Origin: Neoechinorhynchus agilis
Lineage: Eukaryota > Acanthocephala
Length of the DNA: 64,000 nucleotides
Reading direction: 5' to 3'
Assembly: GCA_051530055.1 (NCBI GenBank)
Contig: CM121343.1
Location: forward strand, 1-64,000
The position numbers and the translations under genes are program-made. Of this stretch, positions 10,113 through 21,300 are shown piece by piece; within the stretch, counting starts at the first letter, position 1, and every line of letters starts with the position of its first letter. Under the pieces are notes generated by a model. The model was not told where the DNA came from and did no database searches. It was given only the letters and a program-made list of their open reading frames with translations.

Positions 10113-11378
10113 TGCCGCTTCAATTAGGAGTCGGAGTTCCTGCTGGAGCCGAGGCGGCCGTACTTGCAGCACGAGCGTATAGTCGAAACGGTATCCATAA
10201 GGGAATGGCAATTGTCATGCTTGATATGGAAAACGCGTTCAATTCAATATGCCGCACCGCGATGACAGAGGTTGTCCACCAGCACCTGCCAGAAATCTAC
10301 CAGTACGTGTCCTTGTGCTGCGACCAGTCCAGCATGCTGCTGTTCGGCGAGTCTCAGATCGAATCAGCAGAGGGTGTTCAACAAGGTGATTCTCTAGGTC
10401 CTCTGCTGTTCACATTGACGATCAATCATCTTGCATACAGCTCTGCCAGAGTTGTCGATTTGGTACCTCGACGACTGTTGCATCGGAGGGGAGATCGACC
10501 AGCTCATCCGCGACATCAAAAACATCTCCGAAATGCGTGCCGATATCGGACTATTCCTGAAAACGGACAAATGGGAAATGATTTCGTACGACCAAGAGGA
10601 TGCATCGAGACTGCTCACCGTACTACCCGGAGCAAAGAGAACTGCAATCGACTCAGCTGACATTCTCGGGTCTCTAATCGGTAACCTTTCCAACCTGGAA
10701 ACGTTCCTCTCAAAAGCTATCGATCAATGGCGGCTCACTGCCTCCAGGCTCTTGCACATCGCGCGACGCGACGCTCAGTTCATAATAGGACGTCTGAAGA
10801 CTTCTCCATGCTTCAAGTCAGTACTCACTAGGGATTTCGACAACTGCGTTCAATCAACCCTGTCAGAAGTCCTCAACCTACGGCTGCCCGACAAAACATG
10901 GAAACAGGCGACCCTTCCCATTCGATTCGGTGGTCCCTGGCATCCAGAGTGCCACCGAAGTAGCAATTCCTGCTTTTTCATCATCGATTTCGGCCTCTTC
11001 AGACCTTGTGCTGAAAATCATCCCACCACACACTCGACTAGAGTCACATCCACCACTTTAACTGATTGAAGCGCACGCTCAATGGACATCAGTGTTCGGG
11101 CAGGTCGTTCCAACGGAAACAATCTCCCAAAAACGTTGGACTGCCTTGCTCCACACTGCGTATTATCAGCAGCTTCTTAACTCATGTTCATCTCCCAACG
11201 ATAGAGCTCGTCTCTTGGCAGTCTCAGCTCCACACTCCAGCGACTTCTTGAAGGCTTTCCCAATTACATCTGTTGGCACGAGGCTGGATGACCAAGCCAT
11301 CACCGTCGCTGTGGGACTTCTGTTGGATATCGATTTCTCAGGCTCATAAACATGTCGGTGCCGTGGGACAGTGAATAG
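10113..11378 (+). mobile_element. LINE (YLDD group), 5' part of a copy split by a later insertion
   Basis: Reverse transcriptase of the YLDD group. QLGVGVPAGAEAAV opens the domain, then MLDMENAFNS (motif A), EGVQQGDSLGPLLF (motif B) and IWYLDDCCIGG (motif C). A frameshift lies between motifs B and C, because the first frame ends at 10660 and the second opens at 10431. Thumb-like sequence follows (DADIGL-type, GSLIGN, then FPITSVGTRLDD near 11260). The element resumes at 15937 after a nested fossil. Confidence 0.8.
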
Positions 11379-11733
11379 TGTGACCGAGTCACTAGTAGAC
11401 ATGTTCTATATTCTACACAAAACCGAACACGCACACCTACACATATTCGCGCATGCAGTTACTACTGTTTATCACCCGATCGATGACATGACGACATCAT
11501 GCCCACTATAACACTTTCACAGCGTCTTGGGATCTCCACTCACACTGTCCGTCCGCCTCTTCTTGAGCGCTCGAGCTCGGTTCTCCATGCGCTCTTCGCC
11601 CAGACGTCTTCATCCGCTTGTGTCATCTGCAGGTACCATCGCATATCGACAACAAACAGTTTTCACACCTCCTCATTGGGCACTCGATCCTTGCGTGTCA
11701 ATCCTGCGGACCATCTCAGCATCCGCATTTTGT
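11379..11733. repeat. LTR-like end repeat, left copy
   Basis: Begins TGTGACCGAGTCACTAG and ends CATCCGCATTTTGT. Same length and apparently same sequence as 15582-15936. A diverged relative lies at about 22640-23100 on the reverse strand. Confidence 0.85.
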
Positions 11734-11802
11734 TGACGGCTAACTTGAATTTGCCCGCCGATTCAATGTTGAACTTCTTCAAGAACAATGACTAAATTGG
11801 TA

Positions 11803-12130
11803 CTTTTCACAAATTGCGAAAAAATTTGAACGGGCGCTAAATCATTACCCAGACCGTGGATTCTTCTATTTTTTCGTACCTTCCAAAACGCCCTCCGCTT
11901 TCTATCGCTGCATTCGCGTTCCTCTCATCGTTCTTTTTTGTTCGTCGATAAGTCGAGCGATATTTGGAGAGGATAGTTGATTTCTACGTTCGTACCGAGG
12001 ACGAGCGAAGGTGTCTTAGCGCCTAAATGTGAGTAATTTTTCTCGAAATTTTGTGGCAGCGTCAATATTAAAATGTAATGGATATTGGGCATAATTAGTG
12101 AAATCAATTTGTTGCATTGACGAATTCTTT
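11803..12130. repeat. Diverged repeat module, copy 2 (partner at 8566-8900)
   Basis: See 8566-8900. Here the module sits just inside the left end repeat of the nested fossil and is not preceded by a 185-bp array. Confidence 0.6.
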
Positions 12131-12333
12131 AAGATTTAACTGTCTTGTAGAATAAAAATGAACGCCTCGCCACGAATTTGATCCATGCGAAGATTTTGTT
12201 CGATTATTTCCAACCCGATAAGACGCGGAGAAATCCATCGGGATTCTTGATTTCTACGGATTAAGATCGGGCCAAAAATGTTGCTTGATTCCATTTCTCC
12301 TTACACTTAAAATAGAGAAGTGACTCCTGAAAT

Positions 12334-12845
12334 TTGGCGTTTGAACACATGTCAATTAGCACTCTCATGTTGAACATTTATAGGATTTCATTGACCTTCA
12401 ACAACGGAAACTTTGAAGCTCTTCCGAAACACAATCTCGTTTTATCAATTGAGCCTCATAATGCAATCCCGAAAAAGTTAATTGAGCATTCATATACCGA
12501 TTTCTATTTTTTTAACAAAGTGAGCAATAATACAGATGCATTGCCAATTAAAAGTTGAGCCTATTTAATCATGTCGACTTCATCCGGTTTTCGATTGTAG
12601 GTGGTGTGATTTCCCTTTCTTATTCTAGTTGCGCTTCCTCCTCCTTTATTGATAGCAACATTCTGTACTCATTGAACCTGGACGTGAAGGTGCTCCACGG
12701 CGTTCGCCTGTACCCCTGCGCACGTGGACTTCGCTTGATGGCCTACTCTTGCCTTCACTATATTCATCAGCCCGCCAACTGGCTTGTTGAAGACAGTGCG
12801 CTCTTAGGTCCCATTAAGTATATTTGCTCTAAGTTCAAAACGTAA
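12334..12845 (+). other. Exon-like coding stretches, unassigned
   Basis: Two adjacent open stretches look protein-like in composition. One (12376-12558) reads ISLTFNNGNFEALPKHNLVL and onward to IEHSYTDFYFFNKVSNN and follows an acceptor-like TTTATAG. The other (about 12603-12845) includes LNLDVKVLHGVRLYPCARGL and ends KYICSKFKT. Neither is recognised. They lie inside the nested fossil where pol would be expected and may be captured host exons. The second runs into the inverted repeat at 12808. Confidence 0.25.
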
Positions 12846-13131
12846 TATGAATACCGAAGAAAAAAATGCTTTGATTGAGCATTTAAAGGTTGTCCCCTTT
12901 CATGTACAGGAAATGCCGGCCCCTCTTCAAGGTAAGAGTAATGCGGACCAGGCATTAGGTGCAACGTCGCACACTCAGGTCCAATTGCAAAGGCCGAAAA
13001 TAGAGGACTCCTGTGATTGTGAAGAAGCTGAAATACTGCTGCGTCTCAAGTACCTTCAAATCTTTGACGATCTGCTTTCGGAAGGCGCTTTGTATACAAA
13101 AAGGTTAGGAACGCATCTCAGTAAGGATGAA
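12808..13131. repeat. Inverted repeat, left arm (about 322 bp)
   Basis: Pairs with 13560-13883 in reverse orientation. About 97 percent identity by eye, starting at GGTCCCATTAAGTATATTTG. The spacer is about 430 bp. The arms carry the coding region of the 112-aa family described at 12847. Confidence 0.9.
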
Positions 13132-13185
13132 AAAGTATATTTAGACTTTAAAAAAATGATTTTAACAATAGATCCCCGAATTTAA
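12847..13185 (+). CDS. Unrecognised 112-aa protein family, copy 1
   Basis: Open frame from ATG to TAA. It begins MNTEEKNALIEHLKVVPFHV and has an acidic Cys pair (KIEDSCDCEEAE), then LRLKYLQIFDDLLSEGALYT and HLSKDEKVYLDFKKM. No known domain is recognised. A second copy lies in the inverted arm (13482-13823, -) and a third partial copy at about 24325-24420 (+). The first 95 residues are shared with the inverted copy. The last 17 lie outside the repeat, so the true end of the protein is unclear. Three copies in one window suggest a mobile or duplicated origin. Confidence 0.35.
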   Translation: MNTEEKNALIEHLKVVPFHVQEMPAPLQGKSNADQALGATSHTQVQLQRPKIEDSCDCEEAEILLRLKYLQIFDDLLSEGALYTKRLGTHLSKDEKVYLDFKKMILTIDPRI

Positions 13186-13481
13186 GAATTACCGCAAGGT
13201 TTATGGGTTTCACAAATTTTTAAATGTTATCTAAAAAGACAAAATTGTGCAAATTCTTTGTAATAAAATTTTTGCATCGAATTGCATACACAAAAAGGAA
13301 TGCGATTTAAAATAAGCTTTTAATTTCTGACTCGGTAATCTGTTCATGAGTTGGGCGATATTATACTTTCAAAATACAAATTGGACGCTGAAAAGTTATA
13401 ATGCTCGCTTAGAAAGTATTTTCGATACCGGTATATGGTTACACTTTTAAAGATCGCAGTAGAAACGAAGACAACTAAAAA

Positions 13482-13823
13482 TCAATTTGGCGGCTGGAGT
13501 ATTTCAATGGACCACGAACGACTACACAAACTCCTATTTTTAATCTCAACTTTTATTGGAATTTCATCCTTACTGAGATGCGTTCCTAACCTTTTTGTAT
13601 ACAAAGCGCCTTCCGAAAGAAGATCGTCAAAGATTTGAAGGTACTTGAGACGCAGCAGTATTTCAGCTTCTTCACAATCGCAGGAGTCCTCTATTTTCGG
13701 CCTTTGCAATTGGACCTGAGTGTGCGACGTTGCACCTAATGCCTGGTCCGCATTACTCTTACCTTGAAGAGGGTCCGGCATTTTTTGTACATGAAAGGGG
13801 ACAACCTTTAAATGCTCAATCAA
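13482..13823 (-). CDS. Unrecognised 112-aa protein family, copy 2 (inverted)
   Basis: Mirror copy of the frame at 12847, starting LIEHLKVVPFHVQKMPDPLQ. It differs from copy 1 by a few residues in the shared part and has a different C-terminus after LSKDE (IPIKVEIKNRSLCSRSW). Both C-termini lie in the unshared spacer, so neither is reliable. Confidence 0.3.
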   Translation of the reverse strand: MIEHLKVVPFHVQKMPDPLQGKSNADQALGATSHTQVQLQRPKIEDSCDCEEAEILLRLKYLQIFDDLLSEGALYTKRLGTHLSKDEIPIKVEIKNRSLCSRSWSIEILQPPN

Positions 13824-13883
13824 AGCATTTTTTCTTCGGTATTCATATTACGTTTTGAACTTAGAGCAAATAAACTTGATGGG
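13560..13883. repeat. Inverted repeat, right arm
   Basis: Reverse complement of 12808-13131; see that entry. Confidence 0.9.
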
Positions 13884-13955
13884 ACCTTCGTTGACTACAC
13901 GTTACATAGTAAATATGCTATTACGTCTCTAAGAAACGACAACCAAGTAGTATGC

Positions 13956-14192
13956 TTACTGTTCTTTTTCGTCGCCGTCCTCGTTGTTGTTACATGCTGC
14001 CGCGCAAAATGTTCGCTGGGTGTTTTGTATACGATCAGATGTTGTTTCGTAAAAGTGTTGTGGTAGCACTCTTTCAATGTTTTCCGGTGTGAAGTCGCGA
14101 AAGGCCTCGGTGCAAATGAGTGCTTGCCATAAATTAAAAAATATGTCGGAGGTGTATTCAAGATCGTGCAACTTTGTTCCGGAGGAAAACAA
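13956..14192 (-). other. Exon-like coding stretch, unassigned
   Basis: Reverse frame reading GTKLHDLEYTSDIFFNLWQA, then ICTEAFRDFTPENIERVLPQ and HFYETTSDRIQNTQ. It looks like real protein, but no family is recognised and no ATG begins it. It lies between the inverted repeat and the gag region of the fossil. Confidence 0.25.
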
Positions 14193-14385
14193 ACAATGGA
14201 GAATCCGACGTCAGTGAGGGCTAATCCATCGTTATTCAGTAAGCAATTTTTCTGATTGCTTGACGATAATCCTCTTCAATCAGTGCCTTCACAAAAATCG
14301 CATATTGCTCTCCCAAACAAACATCGACTGTTACAGGGCACTACATAGGCCTTGACTCTTTTTTTCGCTCCGCTGAGTTCCACTG

Positions 14386-15560
14386 TCAATTCACATTCTC
14401 CAAAATCCACGACTTTCGTCCCCCAAATCCCTTCGATTCTTTGCCCTTAAACAATATCGGACGTCCTACTTGTTCCCATACCTTTTTGTTAATAACGCTT
14501 ACCTCCGCTCCTGTATCGAATTGCATCTTGCAGTTGGCATTATTGATTTTGATCGCGATCTCCATTCTTTTGTTCTTTCTTTTATCGACCACGTCTAAGC
14601 TAATTTGCTCGTTGTCATCTTGTGCACCTTCCAATGGTGCCAAGTCGACCACCCACATTTTCGAGCAAAATGTCCTATTCGCTTGCACTTGTAGCATCGA
14701 GCTCGCTCCGCTGGGCATCTTGATCGGAAATTATGTGCAATGCCGCATTTTCTACATTTCCGGGCGCTTATCGTTGCTTCGTTTCGCTTCCCTCCGCTAT
14801 CTCCATCTGTCGATCGTCGATTAAATCTCATTCCTGTTCTTTGCTCCAATCTATTGATATCGTGCTCCATTTTTAATTCTTTAGGTTTTCCCCCAATAAT
14901 TTTCTGGGCTTTCTCACTTGCTTCCATCGCGTGGGCCAATTCTAATAACTTTTGTGGTGTTCTTGCACTGCATCGCGGTCTTTCTGAATGTCTCATTGGA
15001 TATTCGGAGGATAACCAGGTCTTTGATTCTATCATCCACGGCTTTCAACTCATCATCAATCTCTTTTGAGAAAAAGTTGCATTCTCTTGCAGCTCCTCGC
15101 ATATCAGCCACCCATTGTGCATGTGTTTCGCCTTCATGTTTATTTTTCGAATTGAAAATGTATCTGGCCAATATTTCCAATGCCTCAGCTTTTTAATATT
15201 CATCCACTAGCCGGATAATGTCCTTATTTGCGAACTTCGTTATCCCCTGTGCTGCCATCAATTTTTTTATCAGCTTGTATGTTTCGGCACCGACCCATGC
15301 AAGCATATTTGCCTTTTTGGTTCCATATTCGATCACTCCATTAGCTTCCATATACTGGTTCATTTGTTCAACATATTCTGCCCAATCCTCCTGCTCCGGC
15401 TCGTATCGTCTGAATGCATTTATCCCTCTCCCCTGTCCATATGCATCCAATTCGCCTTTTCCGTGCATTGATCTCATGAGCTCCATCATTGCTGCTTCTG
15501 TTGCTGCCGCATCCACTCCCTCATCATGTTCGCTTGATCCTTTATGATCTGCTGCAACAT
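14386..15560 (-). mobile_element. Ty3/gypsy gag-protease region of the nested fossil
   Basis: Reverse-strand coding in pieces. A gag capsid-like region lies near the right end repeat, followed by two zinc knuckles (CRKCGIAHNFRSRC and CYKCKRIGHFARKC) and a retropepsin core (MQFDTGAEVSVINKKVWEQV). The paired knuckle pattern with a -xH- first knuckle is typical of Ty3/gypsy elements. It is broken in several places; no reverse transcriptase follows. Confidence 0.8.
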
Positions 15561-15581
15561 TTGAGCACCCTCGTTGCCAAA

Positions 15582-15936
15582 TGTGACCGAGTCACTAGTA
15601 GACATGTTCTATATTCTACACAAAACCGAACACGCACACCTACACATATTCGCGCATGCAGTTACTACTGTTTATCACCCGATCGATGACATGACGACAT
15701 CATGCCCACTATAACACTTTCACAGCGTCTTGGGATCTCCACTCACACTGTCCGTCCGCCTCTTCTTGAGCGCTCGAGCTCGGTTCTCCATGCGCTCTTC
15801 GCCCAGACGTCTTCATCCGCTTGTGTCATCTGCAGGTACCATCGCATATCGACAACAAACAGTTTTCACACCTCCTCATTGGGCACTCGATCCTTGCGTG
15901 TCAATCCTGCGGACCATCTCAGCATCCGCATTTTGT
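15582..15936. repeat. LTR-like end repeat, right copy
   Basis: Same 355 bp as 11379-11733. For the reverse-oriented element this is the 5' end repeat, and the gag region starts just beyond it. Confidence 0.85.
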
Positions 15937-16500
15937 CGGTGCGGTGGGACAGTGAATAGGTCGGGGACTCACGGCCTTGACTGCAAGCGTTCAAATGCAC
16001 GCCACGCATGGCACTCAGCAGTCAACCACATAATTAAGGAAGCCCTCTCAACGACCGGTTTTCCCGCTCGATTCGAACCAATCGGACTTTCTCGGAAAGA
16101 CGGTAATCGCCCTGATGGAGCGACTCTCCTCCCATGGTGTTGCGCGAAAATACTGGTTTGGGATTGTACTTACCCCAACACGCTCGCAGCATCCCACTTA
16201 CTGGATTCCACTTCAAAGCCGGTAGCAGTCTCCAGCTTCAGCAAGGAATAGAAGCGGCATAAGTACTCCTAGCTCGATGGGCATCAATATATATTCATCC
16301 CGATTGCGGTGGAAACGCTGGGATGCATCGGAAAAGAAGCCGATTATTTCCTTTGTCGACTGGGAAAGATGCTAAAACATGCTACCGGCGATATGCGCTC
16401 CAGTAGCTGTTGCAGCGAATCAGCGCGGCGGTCCAACGCAGCAATGCCGCGGCCATCAAGGAAGCTGCTGAGCAATCATAAAAACGTATTCCATTAGCTA
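15937..16500 (+). mobile_element. LINE (YLDD group), 3' part of the split copy
   Basis: Continues the LINE of 10113-11378. The order is RCGGTVNRSGTHGLDCKRSN, then HAVNH-type IIKEALSTTGFPARFEPIGL, DGNRPDGATLLPW, VWDCTYPNTLAASHL, then IFIPIAVETLGCIGKEADYF and GDMRSSS. The Cys/His pattern CRCG...GLDC is typical of this LINE group. A stop and frame change lie near 16250 and 16415, so the copy was already decaying. Confidence 0.75.
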
Positions 16501-16506
16501 AAATGA

Positions 16507-17152
16507 TTGGCATTGATATCCTCGGCCCATTCCTCTTCAGACGCTAGGATCAAAGCGTTGAAGATGGCGATTATATTTTCTAAGCTGAGGACATTAGTAG
16601 CTTTAAAGGGGATAGAAGACCCATTATTCGAAACTTTGTCCCTTGATTTCCAACATAGAATAATATCCGAACTTTTCAGATCGAATCGACTCGCTTTAAT
16701 TGGTAAATAAACGCCCACCTAAGATTCCCTATGACAACCGTTTGCATGGGTAGCACAGAGTGCTTTTATGACATTCTCGAGGCCATCACATTTATTCCAG
16801 GAGGAAGCAGCCTTTTGTCCAAGTTAAAGACGAACCAATCAAGCCACAATCTAATCCTTTACCCGTGGCAAAAACCAAGTTGATGAACCGCATTGTGTTC
16901 AATACGTATGACGATTTGTTAGCTGTTCAGAATATAAATCGGAGGACGTCCAGATAAAGATGAGTATAACCGAATATTTGAGAATTTTTTTGACAAGCCC
17001 TTTCTTCAACCAATCAATATGACCAAGCGCACTTCCCGTTTTCCATCTGAAAATCTTTCTCGAGTGTTTAACAAATCACCAAAAAAGGACAATTTTCTCT
17101 CGGAAAGCAAGTTCAATGCCCATCAATGGGAGTGCGAATGTCTGAATGCGTA
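16507..17152 (+). pseudogene. Decayed or frameshifted unrecognised gene
   Basis: Several protein-like pieces follow each other on the plus strand. They are KALKMAIIFSKLRTLVALKG to ISELFRSNRLALIGK (to 16710), RPPKIPYDNRLHG (16711-16752), and, after a possible 51-bp intron (16752-16802, GTAGCA...TTCCAG), RKQPFVQVKDEPIKPQSNPL to NTYDDLLAVQNINRR. Then, one frame away, DKDEYNRIFENFFDKPFLQP leads to KFNAHQWECECLNA and TAA at 17150-17152. The frame change near 16945 cannot be explained by an obvious intron. No family is recognised. It could be a real gene with an assembly error. Confidence 0.4.
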
Positions 17153-17159
17153 ATCGTAA

Positions 17160-18227
17160 TGAACGAAAACCTGAAAACTCAAAATCCGCGCCATACCCAC
17201 CAATCCATGTGCCTATAAGATACAATTTCTATTAAAGTTGAATAAAAAGAATGATATTTTGCCAAGGGCTTCAAACGGTGAATTGAATCGCAGAAATTCA
17301 ATAACTCACAACTTCGATCTTCCTAAAATTGATTGTGTCATTTAAACGTCACGCTTGATCTTGGCGAAAGGCTCTTGTTGTGCCCTCCTAAAGAAGAATA
17401 AGGCACGAAATTTTAGACTACGGGAATGTTCACTAAGAGTTTTAATCGATGTTACACATCCGCTCCTTTTGTCAACGGAGTCTTGCATATTGAAGTGAAC
17501 ACATCACTTACAAAGCTCCCTCCAATCCGGGCCGGGGAAGATGGATAAAATCAATCATAACACCAACTTGAACAATACGGTTGTGGGTTTTCACATGGCT
17601 TTGAATTCTCAAATACCGACCTAAACTGCGATTTAGGCTTCAAGTCCACCTCGGCACAACTGCGGAATGTGCAAACTCTGCCATTTTTTAGCCTGTTAAA
17701 GGTATTTTATCCTATGTCGGACTAGCCAGTTACCTTCTTATTTTCGAAGTGTCGAAGTGAACATGTTTAAGTGACTAAATCACATTCCTGAGCAGGGGAA
17801 ATCAGCCACCCGGCTAGCCTAAGAGAAAAAGGAATTGTGTAAATCCGAACAGACGAAGTCCACCTGAACAACGTCCCGCTTTCATATGCACCTTTCTCGG
17901 AGAACTAAGCAATCTTCACTATCCTTCGAAAAAAGAACAAATGACTTGGCCCAGAAAAGTGGTGTCATTTCCCCGATTGCCAAATGACAGTCTCCCTCTG
18001 TGTAAACAATGGTGTTTTTCTAAAAATATATTTCTTTAAATATGAAAGAGTGAGTTTTTGGGTCTCATGACTCTATTTAATTTGTTCAGCTTTTAAAGAT
18101 TTTTAAAAGCAAGTTTTACCATTTGGGGGAAAACAGCTCACTGAAGAAGTTAGTTCAGTAGTGTTAAGTCATTAAAATTTAATAAAAAGTATGCTTTCAG
18201 CGGAATTGATACTCTTTTACGCATAGG
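17160..18227. other. No gene seen
   Basis: Mixed-composition spacer between the decayed gene and the 3' end of the UBE3C gene. No convincing frame, repeat or RNA gene is seen. Confidence 0.5.
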
Positions 18228-18233
18228 TTTTAT
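18228..18233 (-). terminator. Poly(A) signal AATAAA for the UBE3C gene
   Basis: AATAAA on the reverse strand (TTTATT on plus), 71 bases past the stop codon at 18304. Confidence 0.6.
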
Positions 18234-18303
18234 TGGCTGAAGTCATTTTAGTTCGTTAATACCAGTTTCGACCATATATATACATATTTGCTTTAGTCCG
18301 CTG

Positions 18304-21300
18304 TTATGCAAGTTCAAAACCTGATTGGGCTCGAATACTCTGCAAAAGTCTTGTTCGCATGATATGTTTGTTTTCATACGGTGGGAGGCCTAACGCATTA
18401 ATGCACGTTTGAGCCGTTGGCCATCGCTCAGTATCACGACCGAAATCACCGACGGTGAAAGGCGGATTAAGTCCGGCAAATCCCGACATTGGTAATCTAT
18501 CTGAGCTTGTAACAAATTTCAGGAGCAACCGTCTTTCTTCGTTAGTGAAGTTGTTTAAGACGTCCCAAAATAGTATAATAACCGGGTGTTCGGAGTGGTA
18601 CGCGCCAGTGTAGTTCGCACATTCACGCCATTCAATGCAATCCAAAGTGGTAATCGCACGTCCGTTAATTAGAATTTGAAACTCGTCTGGATTAAACACT
18701 TGTAGCATTTGGAACGGTTTCGTTCCTAGAACGTGAGACATTCCGAGGCAAATGGCATTCGACTGCTGAATCATCGAATCATAAAGCACATTCTTGACCA
18801 TTTTATGTACAAACGAGTGTAAGACATTGGTTTTTCTCACCTTATTGCAATGGGAGCAGCCATTGGAAAAAACCAATGGATAAAACCTTTTTGCACAGAA
18901 TACCGTCTTGTTCACCCTCAACGTAATCGGCCATGTTGATCCCAATTTCAGACAGCTGATCATCAGTCATTGTACATAAAGAAGATAGTCCATAGTAGAG
19001 ATCATCATCAACTCCCAATAGCTGTTTTATGCGGAAATTCTCACTCGGATCACATATCCATTCGCCCAACTCCATCATTTCGTCGTGCATTAAACAAGCC
19101 GCTTTATACTTTGAATTTCGAAATTCGGGATCGCGAGAAAATCGGGCGCAATGAGATCGGATGTTCCTCATAAGAATTTCTAGGAAATTCTCAGAGATGG
19201 GAACATCACAGGTATGACCTTCAATAATCATTTTGGCCATAACTCTTCCAATGGAAATAAAATCGTTGATGTAACCTCTAGATCCGATCTTATCCGGTAT
19301 AACAGTTTGCAAAGAAGTATATTTAAAAAGCCCTCTTCTGGGGTTCAGAGCTTCTTGCATAAATAAATTATGAAATTCTCTTAGAATGCCACCTCCATCA
19401 ACACCATATTCTTCGAGACCATATTGATTAACCATAACTACATGCGGCTCCTTATAAAGCGAGAGAGTCGGATTATTTGTATAGGAAAGAAGTCCGTCTT
19501 CGTAAATATGATTTCGTCTTATAGCAATCGGTTGCTCACCATGATGAGCCGGGGTGCTAGGTGTGTGGTGCACTCGGGCGATTTTCTCTATCATTTCAAG
19601 TCTCCGACCGAGATATACCAAGAAAGGAGCCTGTCGTAGCAGAACAGTGGTAAACATATCATTGAGCGACAATTTAGCATTTGTCCAAGTATTTGATTGT
19701 ATAAACAAGCGCGGAAACGAGCCTTCGTCGGTATACATTTCAAGCTGGAGTGTTTTGTAGTCGCGGTTGTAGATTGCAGGATCACCGAGTAGCACCGTCT
19801 CTGATTGTCGAATAAAATTGACTTTATCAGTTGCATTTTTGCAATCTCGAAAATAGAAATCTCTCACGGCTGTTAAAAAGTAAGATAAGCTGTAGCTAAG
19901 AATGAATTTGCTAGATAGTGTATTCCTGTCGCAATTGGAAATCTTCACCTTAGCCACTATTGTTTGCACGCAATCTAAGTATGATTGAAGACAAATGGGA
20001 TAGAGGCTGCGACAGTCACATTGATCAGTGTCAACCATATACAAATACTTGCTCATTAGCAACAAACATCCCTCCAAGACTCCGTTTACGTGGTCATTCA
20101 AATTCATAACTTTCAAAAGATGTTTCGTGAGATCTTGAGCCATTCTTACCATGTCAACATTTGCCAATAATTTCATTAAATATCCGTGAATGGCTTTTAT
20201 ACATGGATTTGAATCATTTCGGTTAGCGGAGGTACTGCACATTTTTGCTAAGTGCCATATAAATGAAAAAAACGAACAAATAACTCTATTCGAACGAGCG
20301 GATAAAATGTCGAATTCCGGATCCTGAATTCGATCGAGCCAACAACCTATATGACAGTACATTATTTTAGCAATATCGGTTTGACATCGGGTTTTTAAGC
20401 TTGGCACCTTGGTTACATTCAGCCAAAGAAGTGGTAGAGTTTCGTTATAGAGGAGAAAGTAATCATCTGTCGCCCTGCACATGGATTTTCCCCTCTGAAT
20501 GATTGTATGTTTCATGCACTGGATAATCAATGGAAATGTGAATTCAGATATATACGTAAGTGAACACTCAGAATCCGCTTCAGAATCATCAAAAAGATCC
20601 AGCTGAAAGCAAAGAAGTATGTCGAATCGAAATTCATAAGGATCTTCCTGGTACACAGACGACATAATTTTACATAACGCTGGGAAATCAACATTCTTAT
20701 CATCACCGTTGGCAAATAAAGTTAATCCATGCATCAGCGCACCGGGACCCTTGATCAAACCCTGCTCGGTTCGACCATATTTTACTGCAATGATCGTATT
20801 AGTTTACAAGGACGAAACAATTCAAATTTGCTTGATTTCTAAATAATAACCCTTCAAACTGTTTGGAGTCATACGAACGAGCGCTACCATGATAACTTGA
20901 AATGATAAAATCGGAGGACAAAATCTAATTAACAACAACAAAGTTTCATAGGTCTGCAAATTCAAAAAGTATTAAATCACTACGCTTTAATTTAATAAAA
21001 ATTTAGAAGATTAGGACCATGTTTAAAAATTGGCTGATTTATCAATTTGCAAATAAAAATTATCTTTAAATAGTCTGTTAAATTTGGAATAAAGAGCAAA
21101 TGTTTAATGTCGATGTGCCATTCGTTTCGTCATTCAGAGCAATGAAAACTTTGGCTAGCTGCTACGGGGACAATACCCGAGTTTTAGATTTCAGAAATAC
21201 AAGCTTCTATCATCAACCATTTTTAAATAAAATGAAAACCTACAAGACTTGGAGAATAAGCATCTATGATATTTATTGCACCTCACCCCATGAAATTTCG

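Larger units (their letters stand above)
11379..15936 (-). mobile_element. Ty3/gypsy-type fossil with identical 355-bp end repeats, nested in a LINE
   Basis: Two 355-bp direct repeats (11379-11733 and 15582-15936) look identical by eye and enclose 3.8 kb. The reverse strand just inside the right repeat starts with TTTGGCAACGAGGG, as at the start of many Ty3/gypsy internal regions, and leads into gag (below). The element is therefore in reverse orientation. Pol is not recognisable; in its place are unrelated, host-like sequences. The LINE motif around CGGTGCNGTGGGACAGTGAA occurs just outside both ends, so the insertion split one LINE copy. The element is broken and looks young because its ends match. 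Confidence 0.75.

Noticed and set aside
18304-18963. A separate 219-codon gene at the 3' end of UBE3C
   Set aside because: Its first 40 codons are read-through of an intron; a 46-bp intron at 18841-18886 joins this exon in frame to the HECT exon before it.
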